Below the pieces are notes generated by a model that ran no database searches, was not told where the DNA came from, and worked only from the letters and a program-made list of their open reading frames with translations. A stretch of DNA of 64,000 nt, from positions 434,001 through 498,000 of the forward strand of contig NZ_VFTG01000001.1 in NCBI RefSeq assembly GCF_006439355.1, in the 5' to 3' direction. The position numbers were made by a program, and so were the translations under genes. Shown one piece after another: positions 16,793 to 24,694 of the stretch. Each line of letters begins with the position of its first letter. Within the stretch, counting starts at the first letter, position 1. This DNA is from Mesorhizobium sp. B4-1-3 (GTDB lineage Bacteria; Pseudomonadota; Alphaproteobacteria; Rhizobiales; Rhizobiaceae).

Positions 16793-17634
16793 TGTCAGTG
16801 AATAGTGAATGGTCAACAGTGAATGGCAACGAAGCCTTCTTTCTCACCATTCACCATTCACCATTCACCATTCACACCCCTGACACAGGACTCGGACAGG
16901 ACGCAATCTCCCCGGGAGATCGCCATGCTCGCCACTGTCAGACCCTCGCTCGCCGGATTTTCGAAGGCTCCAATCCGACCGCGCCCACGCATCTCGGTAC
17001 CCGTTACGACCTGTCCGGCAACTTCCTCCCCGAACCGGGCAACACCGTCGTCTGCCATCTGATCGAAGGCTCGCCTTCGCAAGCAGCAATTGTCGAGGTG
17101 CGCGAGCGCATGCTCGCCATGCCGGATGCTGATCGGCTCGCTTTCACGCCGATCTCCAGCCTCCATATGACGCTCTTCCAGGGCATCATCGAATACCGGC
17201 GTCGCCTCCCCTATTGGCCGGCTGACGTGCTGCTCGACACTGGTATCGACGCCATGACCCGCCTCTATCTCGATCGCCTGCAGGGCTTCGAGGGATACGG
17301 CCCCTTCAAGGTCCGGATTGTCGAAGTCGTGCCGACCGGCCTGACCGTCGTCGGCGCCACCGCGGAAGACGGCCGGATCCTGAAAGCCTGGCGCGATGCC
17401 CTTTCAGTGCCGTTCGGCTACCGCCATCCGGACCACGACGCTTACGTCTTCCACATCACCTTTGCCTATCAGATCCGCCGTCTCGCCGACGAGCGGGCGG
17501 CAGCCTGGCAGGATCTGTTCGACAAGAGCCTCTCATTCCTCGAGCGGGAAGCCCCCGTGGTCGAGTTCAGGCCGCCGGCTTTTTGCAGCTTCAAGGACAT
17601 GAAGCATTTCGAGGAATTGCTGGTGCTTGGTTGA
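16792..17634 (+). CDS. 2H-phosphoesterase-like (DUF1868-type) protein in phn cluster; N-terminus uncertain
   Basis: The C-terminal 215 residues form a clear domain with two H-x-T motifs (SLHMTLFQG and VFHITFAY), the mark of 2H phosphoesterases, and a conserved start THLGTRYDLSGNFLPEPGN. I relate it to DUF1868 proteins. The only in-frame start is the ATG at 16792, which overlaps the preceding stop (TGATG) but makes the heptamer repeat at 16797-16875 part of the protein. An alternative ATG at 16925, with GGGAGA upstream, is in another frame and would need a frameshift near 16960. Its place suggests a role in phosphonate breakdown, perhaps on a cyclic phosphate. Confidence 0.65.
   Translation: MSVNSEWSTVNGNEAFFLTIHHSPFTIHTPDTGLGQDAISPGDRHARHCQTLARRIFEGSNPTAPTHLGTRYDLSGNFLPEPGNTVVCHLIEGSPSQAAIVEVRERMLAMPDADRLAFTPISSLHMTLFQGIIEYRRRLPYWPADVLLDTGIDAMTRLYLDRLQGFEGYGPFKVRIVEVVPTGLTVVGATAEDGRILKAWRDALSVPFGYRHPDHDAYVFHITFAYQIRRLADERAAAWQDLFDKSLSFLEREAPVVEFRPPAFCSFKDMKHFEELLVLG
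16797..16875. repeat. GTGAAT / TCACCAT heptamer repeat with inverted copies
   Basis: Four tandem copies of TCACCAT (16844-16871) plus a partial copy face three degenerate inverted copies of the GTGAAT unit (16797-16826). The two blocks can fold into a hairpin with a 17-base loop. The repeat lies at the junction between the acyltransferase gene and the 2H gene. Confidence 0.8.
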
Positions 17635-17651
17635 ATCTCCAAGCCTGTGAC

Positions 17652-17680
17652 TCGTAACAAAACTGACATCAATCCGACAC
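17652..17680 (+). promoter_or_regulatory. Candidate PhoB box upstream of phnC
   Basis: Three heptamers in 11-base register, TCGTAAC, CTGACAT and CCGACAC, resemble tandem PhoB half-sites (CTGTCAT). The match is weaker than at 11506 but the position, 70 bases before phnC, is right for a second phosphate-starvation promoter serving phnCDEE. Confidence 0.45.
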
Positions 17681-17750
17681 CCCAGCTTCATCCGCCTGCG
17701 CTAGCGAAGGTTAACAGACCTGCAAAACCGCGACGGACTGGAGCTTTGGT

Positions 17751-18608
17751 ATGTCGACATCATCGGCCACGCTGGAAATCCGCGGCGTAACCCGACGATT
17801 TGGCAAGAACACCGCTGTCAGCGACATCAACATCTCGATCCCGCGCGGTCAGATGGTCGGCGTCATCGGCCGTTCGGGCGCCGGCAAGTCGACGCTTCTG
17901 CGCATGATCAATCGCCTCATCGATCCCAGCCAGGGGTCGATTTTTTTTGACGGCGCCGAGGTCTCCAGCCTGCAGGGTTCGCCGCTGCGCCGCTGGCAGC
18001 GCGACTGCGCCATGATCTTTCAGCAGTTCAACCTCGTGCCGCGCCTCGACGTCTTGACCAATGTGCTACTCGGCCGCCTCAATCATCGCTCCACGATTTC
18101 CAACCTGCTCGGCATGTTCTCGCGAACCGAATGCGCCGAGGCGGTGGCCGCGCTCGAGCGCCTTGACATCGCCCGCACCGCCCTGCAGCCGGCCGGCACG
18201 CTGTCCGGCGGCCAGCAGCAGCGCGTCGCGATCGCCCGCGCCATGATGCAGCAGCCGAAAGTGCTTCTGGCCGACGAGCCGATCGCCTCGCTCGACCCGC
18301 TCAACGCCAAGGTGGTGATGGATTCGCTGCGCGACATCAATCTGCGCGAAGGCATCACCGTCGTCACCAACCTGCACACGCTGGACACCGCACGCGCCTA
18401 TTGCAACCGCATCATCGGCATGGCCGCCGGCAAGGTCGTCTTCGACGGCGCCCCGGAGGACCTCGACCGCGACGCCGTGCGCACCGTCTACGGCGCCGAC
18501 GCCAGCGGCGCCGAGATCTCCGAGGCGATCACGTCGACCAGCGTGACCGTCAAGCCGAAGATCACCGCATCCGCCGGACCGCTCGAACCAGCCTTTCCTG
18601 GGTATTGA
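17751..18608 (+). CDS. phnC: Phosphonate ABC transporter ATP-binding protein PhnC
   Basis: This 285-residue ATPase has Walker [10 protein letters not shown], signature LSGGQQQR and Walker [13 protein letters not shown]. Family-specific features include [19 protein letters not shown] and [20 protein letters not shown]. It drives phosphonate uptake with PhnD and the two PhnE permeases encoded downstream. The ATG at 17751 follows a 116-base spacer with a candidate Pho box, so phnCDEE may have its own promoter. Confidence 0.96.
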   Translation: MSTSSATLEIRGVTRRFGKNTAVSDINISIPRGQMVGVIGRSGAGKSTLLRMINRLIDPSQGSIFFDGAEVSSLQGSPLRRWQRDCAMIFQQFNLVPRLDVLTNVLLGRLNHRSTISNLLGMFSRTECAEAVAALERLDIARTALQPAGTLSGGQQQRVAIARAMMQQPKVLLADEPIASLDPLNAKVVMDSLRDINLREGITVVTNLHTLDTARAYCNRIIGMAAGKVVFDGAPEDLDRDAVRTVYGADASGAEISEAITSTSVTVKPKITASAGPLEPAFPGY

Positions 18609-18746
18609 GTCCGCCGCCCGGCCCAGTGGTCCGGGCAAATCGCGGATTTCAGCCGAGCAACCCGGATCGCCCGCCAGCGTCAACGGCAGACTTGAAAAAT
18701 CAGAACGCCGCCGGCGCGTAGCCGGAACAACAGGAGAGAGATCAAA

Positions 18747-19655
18747 ATGTTCAGGAAGATGGTTTTTGGGGCGGTTTCGCTGCTCGCCGTGGCGGCAAGC
18801 GCCGCGCACGCCGCCGACATCAAGGAATTCCGCGTCGGCATCCTCGGCGGCGAGAACGAGACCGACCGTCTGCGCAACTACCAGTGCCTCGCCGATCACC
18901 TAAAGGCCGAATTCGGCTTCGAGAAGGTGTCGCTGTTCCCGGCCGCCGACTATGACGGCGTGATACAGGGCCTGCTCGGCGGCACGCTGGACTTCGCCGA
19001 GCTCGGCGCGTCCGGCTATGCCAGCGTCTACCTCAAGGACCCGAAGGCCGTCACCCCGATCCTCACCACCAAGCAGACCGACGGCTCGACCGGCTATTAT
19101 TCGATCGGCCTGGCGCTGAAGACGTCCGGCATCACCGATATCAAGTCGGCCAAGGGCAAGAAGCTCGGCTACGCCGATCCGGACTCGACCTCGGGCTATC
19201 TGATCCCGCTGACCCAGATTCCAAAGGACACCGGCGCTTCCAACGAGACCTACTTCGCCTCGACCCAGTTCAACGGTGGCCATGAGAACAACATCCTGGC
19301 CGTCCGCGACGGCAAGGTCGACGTGGCGGTGGACGATTCTTCCGGCATCGGCGACTTCAAGAACGGCTACACCTCCGGCACCTTCCACAAGGAAGTCTCC
19401 AAGGGCGCCGTCGACCCGAACGACTTCGTCGAAGTGTGGCGCTCGGGCCTGATCCCGAACGGCCCGCTGGTCGTGCGCACCGCGCTGGGTGACGACATGA
19501 CCGCCAAGCTCGCCGCTTTCTTCACCGCCTTGCCGGCCAAGGACAAGGCCTGCTTCGAAGGCGTCGAGGGTGGCGACTTCACCGGCTACGTCCCGGTGAA
19601 GCCGGAGTTCTACAACGTCATCGTCGAAGCCCGCAAAGCCGCTATCGGCGGCTAA
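18747..19655 (+). CDS. phnD: Phosphonate ABC transporter substrate-binding protein PhnD
   Basis: The 302-residue protein has a signal peptide (to about residue 22, AHAA-DIKEF) and a PhnD-type binding fold. Typical segments are FRVGILGGENETDRL, YADPDSTSGYLIPL and VDVAVDDSSGIGD. It captures phosphonates in the periplasm. A GGAGAG ribosome site precedes the ATG. The gene is followed at once by a large nested hairpin (19665-19804). Confidence 0.96.
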   Translation: MFRKMVFGAVSLLAVAASAAHAADIKEFRVGILGGENETDRLRNYQCLADHLKAEFGFEKVSLFPAADYDGVIQGLLGGTLDFAELGASGYASVYLKDPKAVTPILTTKQTDGSTGYYSIGLALKTSGITDIKSAKGKKLGYADPDSTSGYLIPLTQIPKDTGASNETYFASTQFNGGHENNILAVRDGKVDVAVDDSSGIGDFKNGYTSGTFHKEVSKGAVDPNDFVEVWRSGLIPNGPLVVRTALGDDMTAKLAAFFTALPAKDKACFEGVEGGDFTGYVPVKPEFYNVIVEARKAAIGG

Positions 19656-19664
19656 AGGCATCAG

Positions 19665-19804
19665 GAAAAGGGCGGCGTTCACCAAAGCGACGTGCGTCCA
19701 CTTGGACGCACAAAGTACGCTTTGGCACTTTGGATTGCCGCATCGGACTTTCCGAAAATCGGACTTCGATTTTCGGGCCGATGCGGCGGCGCCGCCCTTT
19801 TTTC
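19665..19804 (+). terminator. Nested three-stem RNA structure between phnD and phnE, ending in a T-run
   Basis: AAAAGGGCGGCG (from 19666) pairs with CGCCGCCCTTTT (from 19790), enclosing two further hairpins. Hairpin 1 is 19682-19725 (CCAAAGCG and TGCGTCCA arms with their complements). Hairpin 2 is 19738-19786 (CCGCATCGG/CCGATGCGG with inner CCGAAAATC/GATTTTCGG). The outer stem ends in six T residues, as in a terminator. The whole could fold as a three-way junction that limits transcription into phnE or stabilises phnD mRNA. Confidence 0.7.
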
Positions 19805-19815
19805 GTATCCCGATC

Positions 19816-20769
19816 ATGACATCAGCGACACTCCATTCCGACGCAACCCGCCGGCAGGCCGACGCCTGGCGGCGCCAGACCTCGCTGCGCCGCTTCTACA
19901 CCGCGCTTGGCGTCGGCCTGCTGCTCGTCGCCATGGGCGCGACCATGTGGTTCGCCGACGAGGCCAACGCCGGCCACTTCTTCGACCGGCTGCCGCATAT
20001 CCTCGACTTCCTGAGCTGGCTGGTCCCGAAGGACTGGAACGATGTCTGGCGGGCGCTGTTCGACATCGCCTCGCCCAGCGACAAGGGCACGCAGGAGTTC
20101 AATTTCCCGCTCGGCCGCGTCTATGTCTGGGGTGGCTTCTACATCCCCGAATATTTCGAACTGATGCTGACCACGGTGAACGTGGCGCTGGTCTCGACCT
20201 TCATCGGCTTCGTCTTCGCCGTTCCCTTCTCCTTCATCGCCGCGCGCAACCTGACGCCGAACCCGGTCCTGCGGCTCGTCGTCAAGCGTTTCATGGAACT
20301 GCTGCGCGCCTTCCCCGAAATCGTGATTGCCGGCCTGTTCGCGGCCATCGTCTCAATCGGCCCGGTCGCCGCCATCATCGCCATCGGCCTGCATTCGATC
20401 GGCGCGCTGGGCAAGCTGTTCTACGAGATCAACGAGAACATCGACATGCGCCCGGAGGAAGGCCTGCGCGCCGTCGGCGCCAACTGGTTCGAGCGCGTGC
20501 GCTTCGCCGACCTGCCGCAGGTGCTGCCCAATTTCATGTCCTACACACTGCTCAGGATCGAGATCAACGTGCGCATCTCGACCATCATGGGCGCGGTCGG
20601 CGGCGGCGGCATCGGCGAGGAGCTGAAGCTTTCGATCTCGCGCGGCTTCGGCGCCAAGACGCTGGCGCTGGTGCTGCTGCTCTTCGTCACCATCTTCCTC
20701 GTCGACCAGTTCTCCGCCTGGCTGCGCCGCAAGCTCGTCGGCGAGCAGGCCTTCCTGATGAGTGCCTAG
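19816..20769 (+). CDS. phnE: Phosphonate ABC transporter permease PhnE (first copy)
   Basis: The ATG at 19816 gives 317 residues; an open frame continues upstream through the hairpin region but is not credible coding sequence. The protein has a membrane segment near residues 30-50 and a permease domain from about 110, with the EAA-loop sequence EEGLRAVGANWFERVRFADL and STIMGAVGGGGIGEEL. PhnE forms the channel for phosphonate uptake. A second, longer phnE follows, as is common in rhizobia. Confidence 0.94.
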   Translation: MTSATLHSDATRRQADAWRRQTSLRRFYTALGVGLLLVAMGATMWFADEANAGHFFDRLPHILDFLSWLVPKDWNDVWRALFDIASPSDKGTQEFNFPLGRVYVWGGFYIPEYFELMLTTVNVALVSTFIGFVFAVPFSFIAARNLTPNPVLRLVVKRFMELLRAFPEIVIAGLFAAIVSIGPVAAIIAIGLHSIGALGKLFYEINENIDMRPEEGLRAVGANWFERVRFADLPQVLPNFMSYTLLRIEINVRISTIMGAVGGGGIGEELKLSISRGFGAKTLALVLLLFVTIFLVDQFSAWLRRKLVGEQAFLMSA

Positions 20770-20838
20770 ACCATGATTCCGAACCGAAGGACCGCGTTAG
20801 CGAAAAGTGGAGGCCGGTTTTCGGACAAGATCATGGTC
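20769..20838. repeat. GACCATGAT palindromic repeat element between phnE genes
   Basis: GACCATGAT and ATCATGGTC form the ends of a 70-base imperfect palindrome with CGAAAAGTGG and CCGGTTTTCGGA inside. It is the same element type as at 6932-6981. It begins in the stop codon of the first phnE and fills most of the gap to the second. Confidence 0.8.
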
Positions 20839-20855
20839 AACCCAAAAGGTGGCCT

Positions 20856-22220
20856 ATGGCCATGACCGCCGACGAACTGAGCGCAATCGAGGAACGCCAT
20901 CCGCAGATCTTCCAGCGGCCGGTCTACAAGCGCTTCTGGCCGGTGCTGCTGATCGCGGGCACGGTGCTCTACCTGGGCTACGCCTTGTGGTTCTTCAGCC
21001 TGCCGCAAGTGCTGCGCGAGTCGCACTGGGAGCGCTTGCCCCTCTTCCTGTCGCAATGGATCAGCTACGACCTGCAGCCGGAGTTCCGCCTCGACCAGCC
21101 CGAGATCACGCCGAAATATCCGCGCTTCTCGGCACTTGGCGAGAATCCCAATCCCGACTGGGTGATCAAGAACCCCGACGGCACCTACACGGTTCGGATC
21201 GACGGCGATGCCAAATCCGTCACCTTCGACAAGACCCGGGCGACGATCACGGCCAACGGCGTGACCGTGCCGATATCGCTGACCGGCGGCAAGCCGGTGG
21301 TCACAGGTCCGGTACCCGACTGGGTGACCGTCCACGACGACGAGACCGTCGCCAAGATGGGCTTTGCCGGCGAGGTGCGCGTCACCGTCGACCGCGTCAA
21401 GGTGCGCAAGCGCTTCCTCGGCTGGGCGAATTTCGTCTTCGACACGCGCTCGCCTTTCTTCGGCAAACCGGCCGGCGAGGTCATCTCGCTGATCGTCTCC
21501 GGGCCTGAGCTTCAGCCCGGCACGTCGAACCTCGCTCTGGCGGCCGGCAACATCTGGAACAATGCGCAGTGGCAGCATGGCGACGTCTGGACGAAGCTGC
21601 TGCAGACCGTCGTCATGGCGTTCCTCGGCACGCTGCTCGGCGGCATCGTCGCCTTCCCGCTGGCCTTCTTCGCCGCCCGCAACATCACGCCGAGCGGTCT
21701 GCTCAGCCAGGTGCTGAAACGCTTCTTCGATTTCATGCGCTCGGTCGACATGCTGATCTGGGCGCTGTTCTTCACCCGCGCCTTCGGCCCCGGCCCGCTG
21801 GCCGGCAGCGCCGCGATCTTCTTTACCGAGATCGGCACATTGGGCAAAACCTATTCCGAGGCGTTGGAGAACATCGATGACAAGCCGCGCGAAGGCGTGC
21901 TGTCGACCGGCGCCAACGGCATTTTGGTGCAGCGCTACGGCGTGCTGCCGGAAGTGGTGCCGGTCTTCATCAGCCAGACGCTCTACCAGTGGGAATCGAA
22001 CACCCGCGGCGCGACCATCATCGGCGCCGTCGGCGCCGGCGGCATCGGCTTGAAGCTCTGGGAAGCGATGCGCACCAATTCGAACTGGGCCAACGTCTTC
22101 TACATGGTGCTGTTGACGCTGCTCGTCGTCTTCATCTTCGACAACATCTCGAACTTCCTGCGCCGAAGGCTGAGCCGCACGCTGCATGATTACAATCGGC
22201 TGCAGGCCGAGCGGGGATAG
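20856..22220 (+). CDS. phnE: Phosphonate ABC transporter permease PhnE (second copy) with large soluble insert
   Basis: The ATG at 20856 (AAGGTGG upstream) gives 454 residues, far longer than ordinary PhnE of about 260-320. A first membrane helix (29-49) is followed by about 195 mainly hydrophilic, beta-rich residues (50-245), and then a standard permease domain with EGVLSTGANGILVQRYGVL and GATIIGAVGAGGIGLKL. The soluble part is probably periplasmic and may contact PhnD or ligand. It is the last gene of the phosphonate cluster. Confidence 0.92.
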   Translation: MAMTADELSAIEERHPQIFQRPVYKRFWPVLLIAGTVLYLGYALWFFSLPQVLRESHWERLPLFLSQWISYDLQPEFRLDQPEITPKYPRFSALGENPNPDWVIKNPDGTYTVRIDGDAKSVTFDKTRATITANGVTVPISLTGGKPVVTGPVPDWVTVHDDETVAKMGFAGEVRVTVDRVKVRKRFLGWANFVFDTRSPFFGKPAGEVISLIVSGPELQPGTSNLALAAGNIWNNAQWQHGDVWTKLLQTVVMAFLGTLLGGIVAFPLAFFAARNITPSGLLSQVLKRFFDFMRSVDMLIWALFFTRAFGPGPLAGSAAIFFTEIGTLGKTYSEALENIDDKPREGVLSTGANGILVQRYGVLPEVVPVFISQTLYQWESNTRGATIIGAVGAGGIGLKLWEAMRTNSNWANVFYMVLLTLLVVFIFDNISNFLRRRLSRTLHDYNRLQAERG

Positions 22221-22298
22221 TTGGACTGCTGCTTCTAAGGAGAGGTCGGCGGGACAGAGGGGCGCGCGAAGGATCGCGACGCCCGCCGGACGGTGCCC

Positions 22299-23150
22299 CT
22301 AAGCCGCCTTCTTCCATCCATCCCTGATATGCCGATACCCTTCGCGATAAACTGCCTCCGGACTCTCGGCGAAATCGCGCCACACCTTGGTCGCCGCCGC
22401 CAGATCCTTCAGCGAGCGGCCAAACGACTCGATCGTCAGCCAGTCGTCGTAACCGGCCCGGCGAATGGCGGAGAAAGTCTCCTTCCACGGAATGTTGCCA
22501 CGCCCCGGCACGCCGCGGTCGTTCTCCGAAATGTGGACATGGACGACATTGCGACGATGCTTGGTATAGGCGCCGATCGGATCGGCCTCCTCGATATTGG
22601 CGTGGAACGTGTCGTACATCGCCTTGATGTGCGGCCGGTCGATCGCGTCGATATGCTCCGACAGGTCAGCCATGGTGTTGACGAGATAGCATTCGAAGCG
22701 GTTGAGCGCTTCGAGCCCGATCGTCACGCCCTTCTTGCCGGCATGGTCGCCGATGGCGCGCTGCGAGGCGACCGAGCGCTTCTTTTCGGCGGAAGTCGGC
22801 CCGCTGCCGGAAAAGGCACCGAGCGTCGAATGCAGCGGCCCGCTCAGCCTATCCGCTCCGAGGGCGGCGCTGCAATCGATCGCCCATTTCATATAGTCGA
22901 TGCCGGCCTTGCGGGTCGCCGCATCCGGCGAGATCAGGTTCATCGCCGGATCGCCCATGGCCGAGACCGCGGTGCGCTCCAGGCCGATTCGGTCGAGCAT
23001 CTCGCCGAGCTTTTTATAATCGTCAGGCGCCCCGACAAAGACCGGTATCTCGACGCCGTCGAAACCGGTCGCCTTGATGTCCTTCAGCAGCGCCTCGTGC
23101 CTCTTCGAGACGCTGGTGGTCCACAAGAACATGCACATGCCGATTTTCAT
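22299..23150 (-). CDS. Sugar phosphate isomerase/epimerase (D-tagatose 3-epimerase-like TIM barrel)
   Basis: The ATG at 23150 gives 283 residues; the frame extends upstream only through repeat DNA. The protein has the xylose-isomerase-like TIM-barrel fold with the metal-ligand segment GLEALNRFE and a C-terminal TIESFG. The NRFE motif is characteristic of D-tagatose/D-psicose 3-epimerases. It would epimerise a free keto-sugar or related cyclitol. It is the last gene of a minus-strand run with the oxidoreductase at 23360 and the epimerase at 24695. Confidence 0.88.
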   Translation of the reverse strand: MKIGMCMFLWTTSVSKRHEALLKDIKATGFDGVEIPVFVGAPDDYKKLGEMLDRIGLERTAVSAMGDPAMNLISPDAATRKAGIDYMKWAIDCSAALGADRLSGPLHSTLGAFSGSGPTSAEKKRSVASQRAIGDHAGKKGVTIGLEALNRFECYLVNTMADLSEHIDAIDRPHIKAMYDTFHANIEEADPIGAYTKHRRNVVHVHISENDRGVPGRGNIPWKETFSAIRRAGYDDWLTIESFGRSLKDLAAATKVWRDFAESPEAVYREGYRHIRDGWKKAA

Positions 23151-23200
23151 CGACACCCCCTCCCGCTTGAGGCCAGCCGCTTGCGTTGGCGGGCCACACT

Positions 23201-23339
23201 CCCCCTCATCCGGCCGCTTCGCGGTCACCTTCTCCCCCGGTGGGGAGAAGAGGTTGTCGTCGGCACTGCGCCTCCTCTCCCCTCGGGGAGAGGTCGGATT
23301 GGCCCGAATTGCCTTCGCAATTCGGCTTGGCAATCCGGG
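23201..23339. repeat. Mesorhizobium-type intergenic repeat with three hairpins
   Basis: The stretch begins CCCCCTCATCCGG and contains the hairpins CTTCTCCCC/GGGGAGAAG (23229-23250), CCTCTCCCC/GGGGAGAGG (23274-23293) and CGAATTGC/GCAATTCG (about 23304-23323). A shorter copy of its first half lies inverted at 44455-44503. It separates two minus-strand genes and may end or stabilise transcripts. Confidence 0.7.
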
Positions 23340-23359
23340 TGAGGCCGCGCCGCCGCCGA

Positions 23360-24547
23360 CTATAGCTTCGTCCACGCCCCATTCTTCTTCGACGACTTCA
23401 CGCAAGCCTCGATGAAGGCCATGCCTTCGACGCCGTCCGCGATCGTCGGGAAGACGACATCCTTACCCGGCTTGCCGCCTTTCCTGCGTGCCGCGCGGAT
23501 GGCGCGGGCGGCCTCCTGGTAGATGTTGGCGAAACCTTCGAGATAGCCTTCCGGATGGCCGGACGGCACGCGGCTGACGCGCGCGGCCACAGGCAGCGCG
23601 CCCGCACCGGCTCGCGTCAGAAGCTGCTTCGGCTGGCCGAACGGCGTGTACCAGAGGTAGTTCGGGTCGGCCTGCACCCATTCCAGCCCGCCTTTGGAAC
23701 CGTAGATGCGCAGCTTCAGCCCGTTCTCGTGGCCCGGCGCCACCTGGCTCGCCCAGATCATGCCCTTGGCCGGATGCTTGTTGCCGACCGGCTTGAAGCG
23801 CAGCATCACGTTGACATTGTCGTCAAGCTGGCGGCCCGGCACGAAGGCGTCGAGATCGGCCGATAGCGAATCCAGCTCCAGCCCTGACACGAAGCGGGCA
23901 AGATTGTAGGCATGCGTGCCGATGTCGCCCAACGCGCCGCCGGCGCCGGCCTGCTTCGGATCGGAGCGCCACGAAGCCTGTTTCTGGCCGGTGGCGGCTA
24001 GGTCCTCGGTCAGCCAGTCCTGCGGATATTCCGACTGCACGATGCGGATGTCGCCGAGCTGGCCTTTGGCCACCATCTCGCGCGCCTGGCGGATCATCGG
24101 ATAGGCGGTGTAGTTGTGGGTGAGCACGAACACCTTGCCGGTCTTCTCGACCAGGGCGGCAAGCTTCCTGGCCTCGGCCAGCGACGTCGCCAGCGGCTTG
24201 TCGCAGATGACGTGGATTCCCGCCTCCAGGAAGGCTTTTGCGGCCGGCACATGCACATTGTTGGGGGTGACGATTGCCACCGCCTCGATGCCGTCGGGGC
24301 GCTTGGCCTCGGCCTTGGCCATCTCGGCATAGGAGCTGTAGCTGCGCTGCGGATCGAGGCCGAGTTCGGCGGCGGAAGCCTTGGCCCGCGCCGGGTCCGA
24401 CGACAGCGCGCCGGCGACCAGCACGAAATCATTGTCCATGCGCGCGGCGATGCGGTGCACCGCGCCGATGAAGGCGCCCTGCCCGCCGCCAACCATGCCA
24501 TAGCGGATCGGGCCGCCTCCCGCTTCCGACTTCGATGCGCCGACCAT
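23360..24547 (-). CDS. Gfo/Idh/MocA-family oxidoreductase
   Basis: The ATG at 24547 has AGGAGA upstream and gives 395 residues. An N-terminal Rossmann domain (GMVGGGQGAFIGAVH) binds NAD(P). The catalytic signature is CDKPLA, a variant of the usual EKP. A C-terminal alpha/beta domain with SGHPEGYLEGFANIY completes the fold. Such enzymes oxidise sugars or cyclitols, often to 3-keto derivatives, which fits the three flanking epimerase genes. The substrate is unknown. Confidence 0.92.
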   Translation of the reverse strand: MVGASKSEAGGGPIRYGMVGGGQGAFIGAVHRIAARMDNDFVLVAGALSSDPARAKASAAELGLDPQRSYSSYAEMAKAEAKRPDGIEAVAIVTPNNVHVPAAKAFLEAGIHVICDKPLATSLAEARKLAALVEKTGKVFVLTHNYTAYPMIRQAREMVAKGQLGDIRIVQSEYPQDWLTEDLAATGQKQASWRSDPKQAGAGGALGDIGTHAYNLARFVSGLELDSLSADLDAFVPGRQLDDNVNVMLRFKPVGNKHPAKGMIWASQVAPGHENGLKLRIYGSKGGLEWVQADPNYLWYTPFGQPKQLLTRAGAGALPVAARVSRVPSGHPEGYLEGFANIYQEAARAIRAARRKGGKPGKDVVFPTIADGVEGMAFIEACVKSSKKNGAWTKL

Positions 24548-24575
24548 TCTTCGTCCTCTCCTCTTTGGCTCCCCA

Positions 24576-24613
24576 CCCTCCCCGTTGCGGAGAGGGCCGA
24601 CGCGCGGCGTCGG
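24576..24613. repeat. Paired GC-rich hairpins upstream of oxidoreductase gene
   Basis: CCCTC-CCCG-TTG-CGG-AGAGGG (24576-24596) and CCGACGC-GCG-GCGTCGG (24597-24613) are two adjacent hairpins between minus-strand genes, related in style to the C-rich repeat at 23201. They lie between the upstream epimerase and the oxidoreductase. Confidence 0.55.
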
Positions 24614-24694
24614 GGCGGGTATAAAGGTCCGCTGCGACTTGGAGTTCAACCCCATCCGGGCCCGCGGTCGAATCTTCCGACGGAAGTTCCCGGG

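Noticed and set aside
16844..16871. Tandem TCACCAT heptamers as a possible CRISPR array
   Set aside because: The units are 7 bases with no spacers, and no cas genes are present. It is a simple tandem repeat.
15763..17634. A 623-codon frame spanning phnL, the acyltransferase and the 2H gene
   Set aside because: Its first half is out of frame with two clear genes. Only the part after about 16792 matches a protein family, so only that part is annotated.
19702..19815. N-terminal extension of phnE upstream of the ATG at 19816
   Set aside because: It would encode the hairpin region (19665-19804); the sequence is not PhnE-like, whereas the protein from 19816 is.
20766..22187. 473-codon minus-strand frame opposite the second phnE
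   Set aside because: No domain, composition typical of an antisense shadow, and the sense strand encodes a well-conserved permease.
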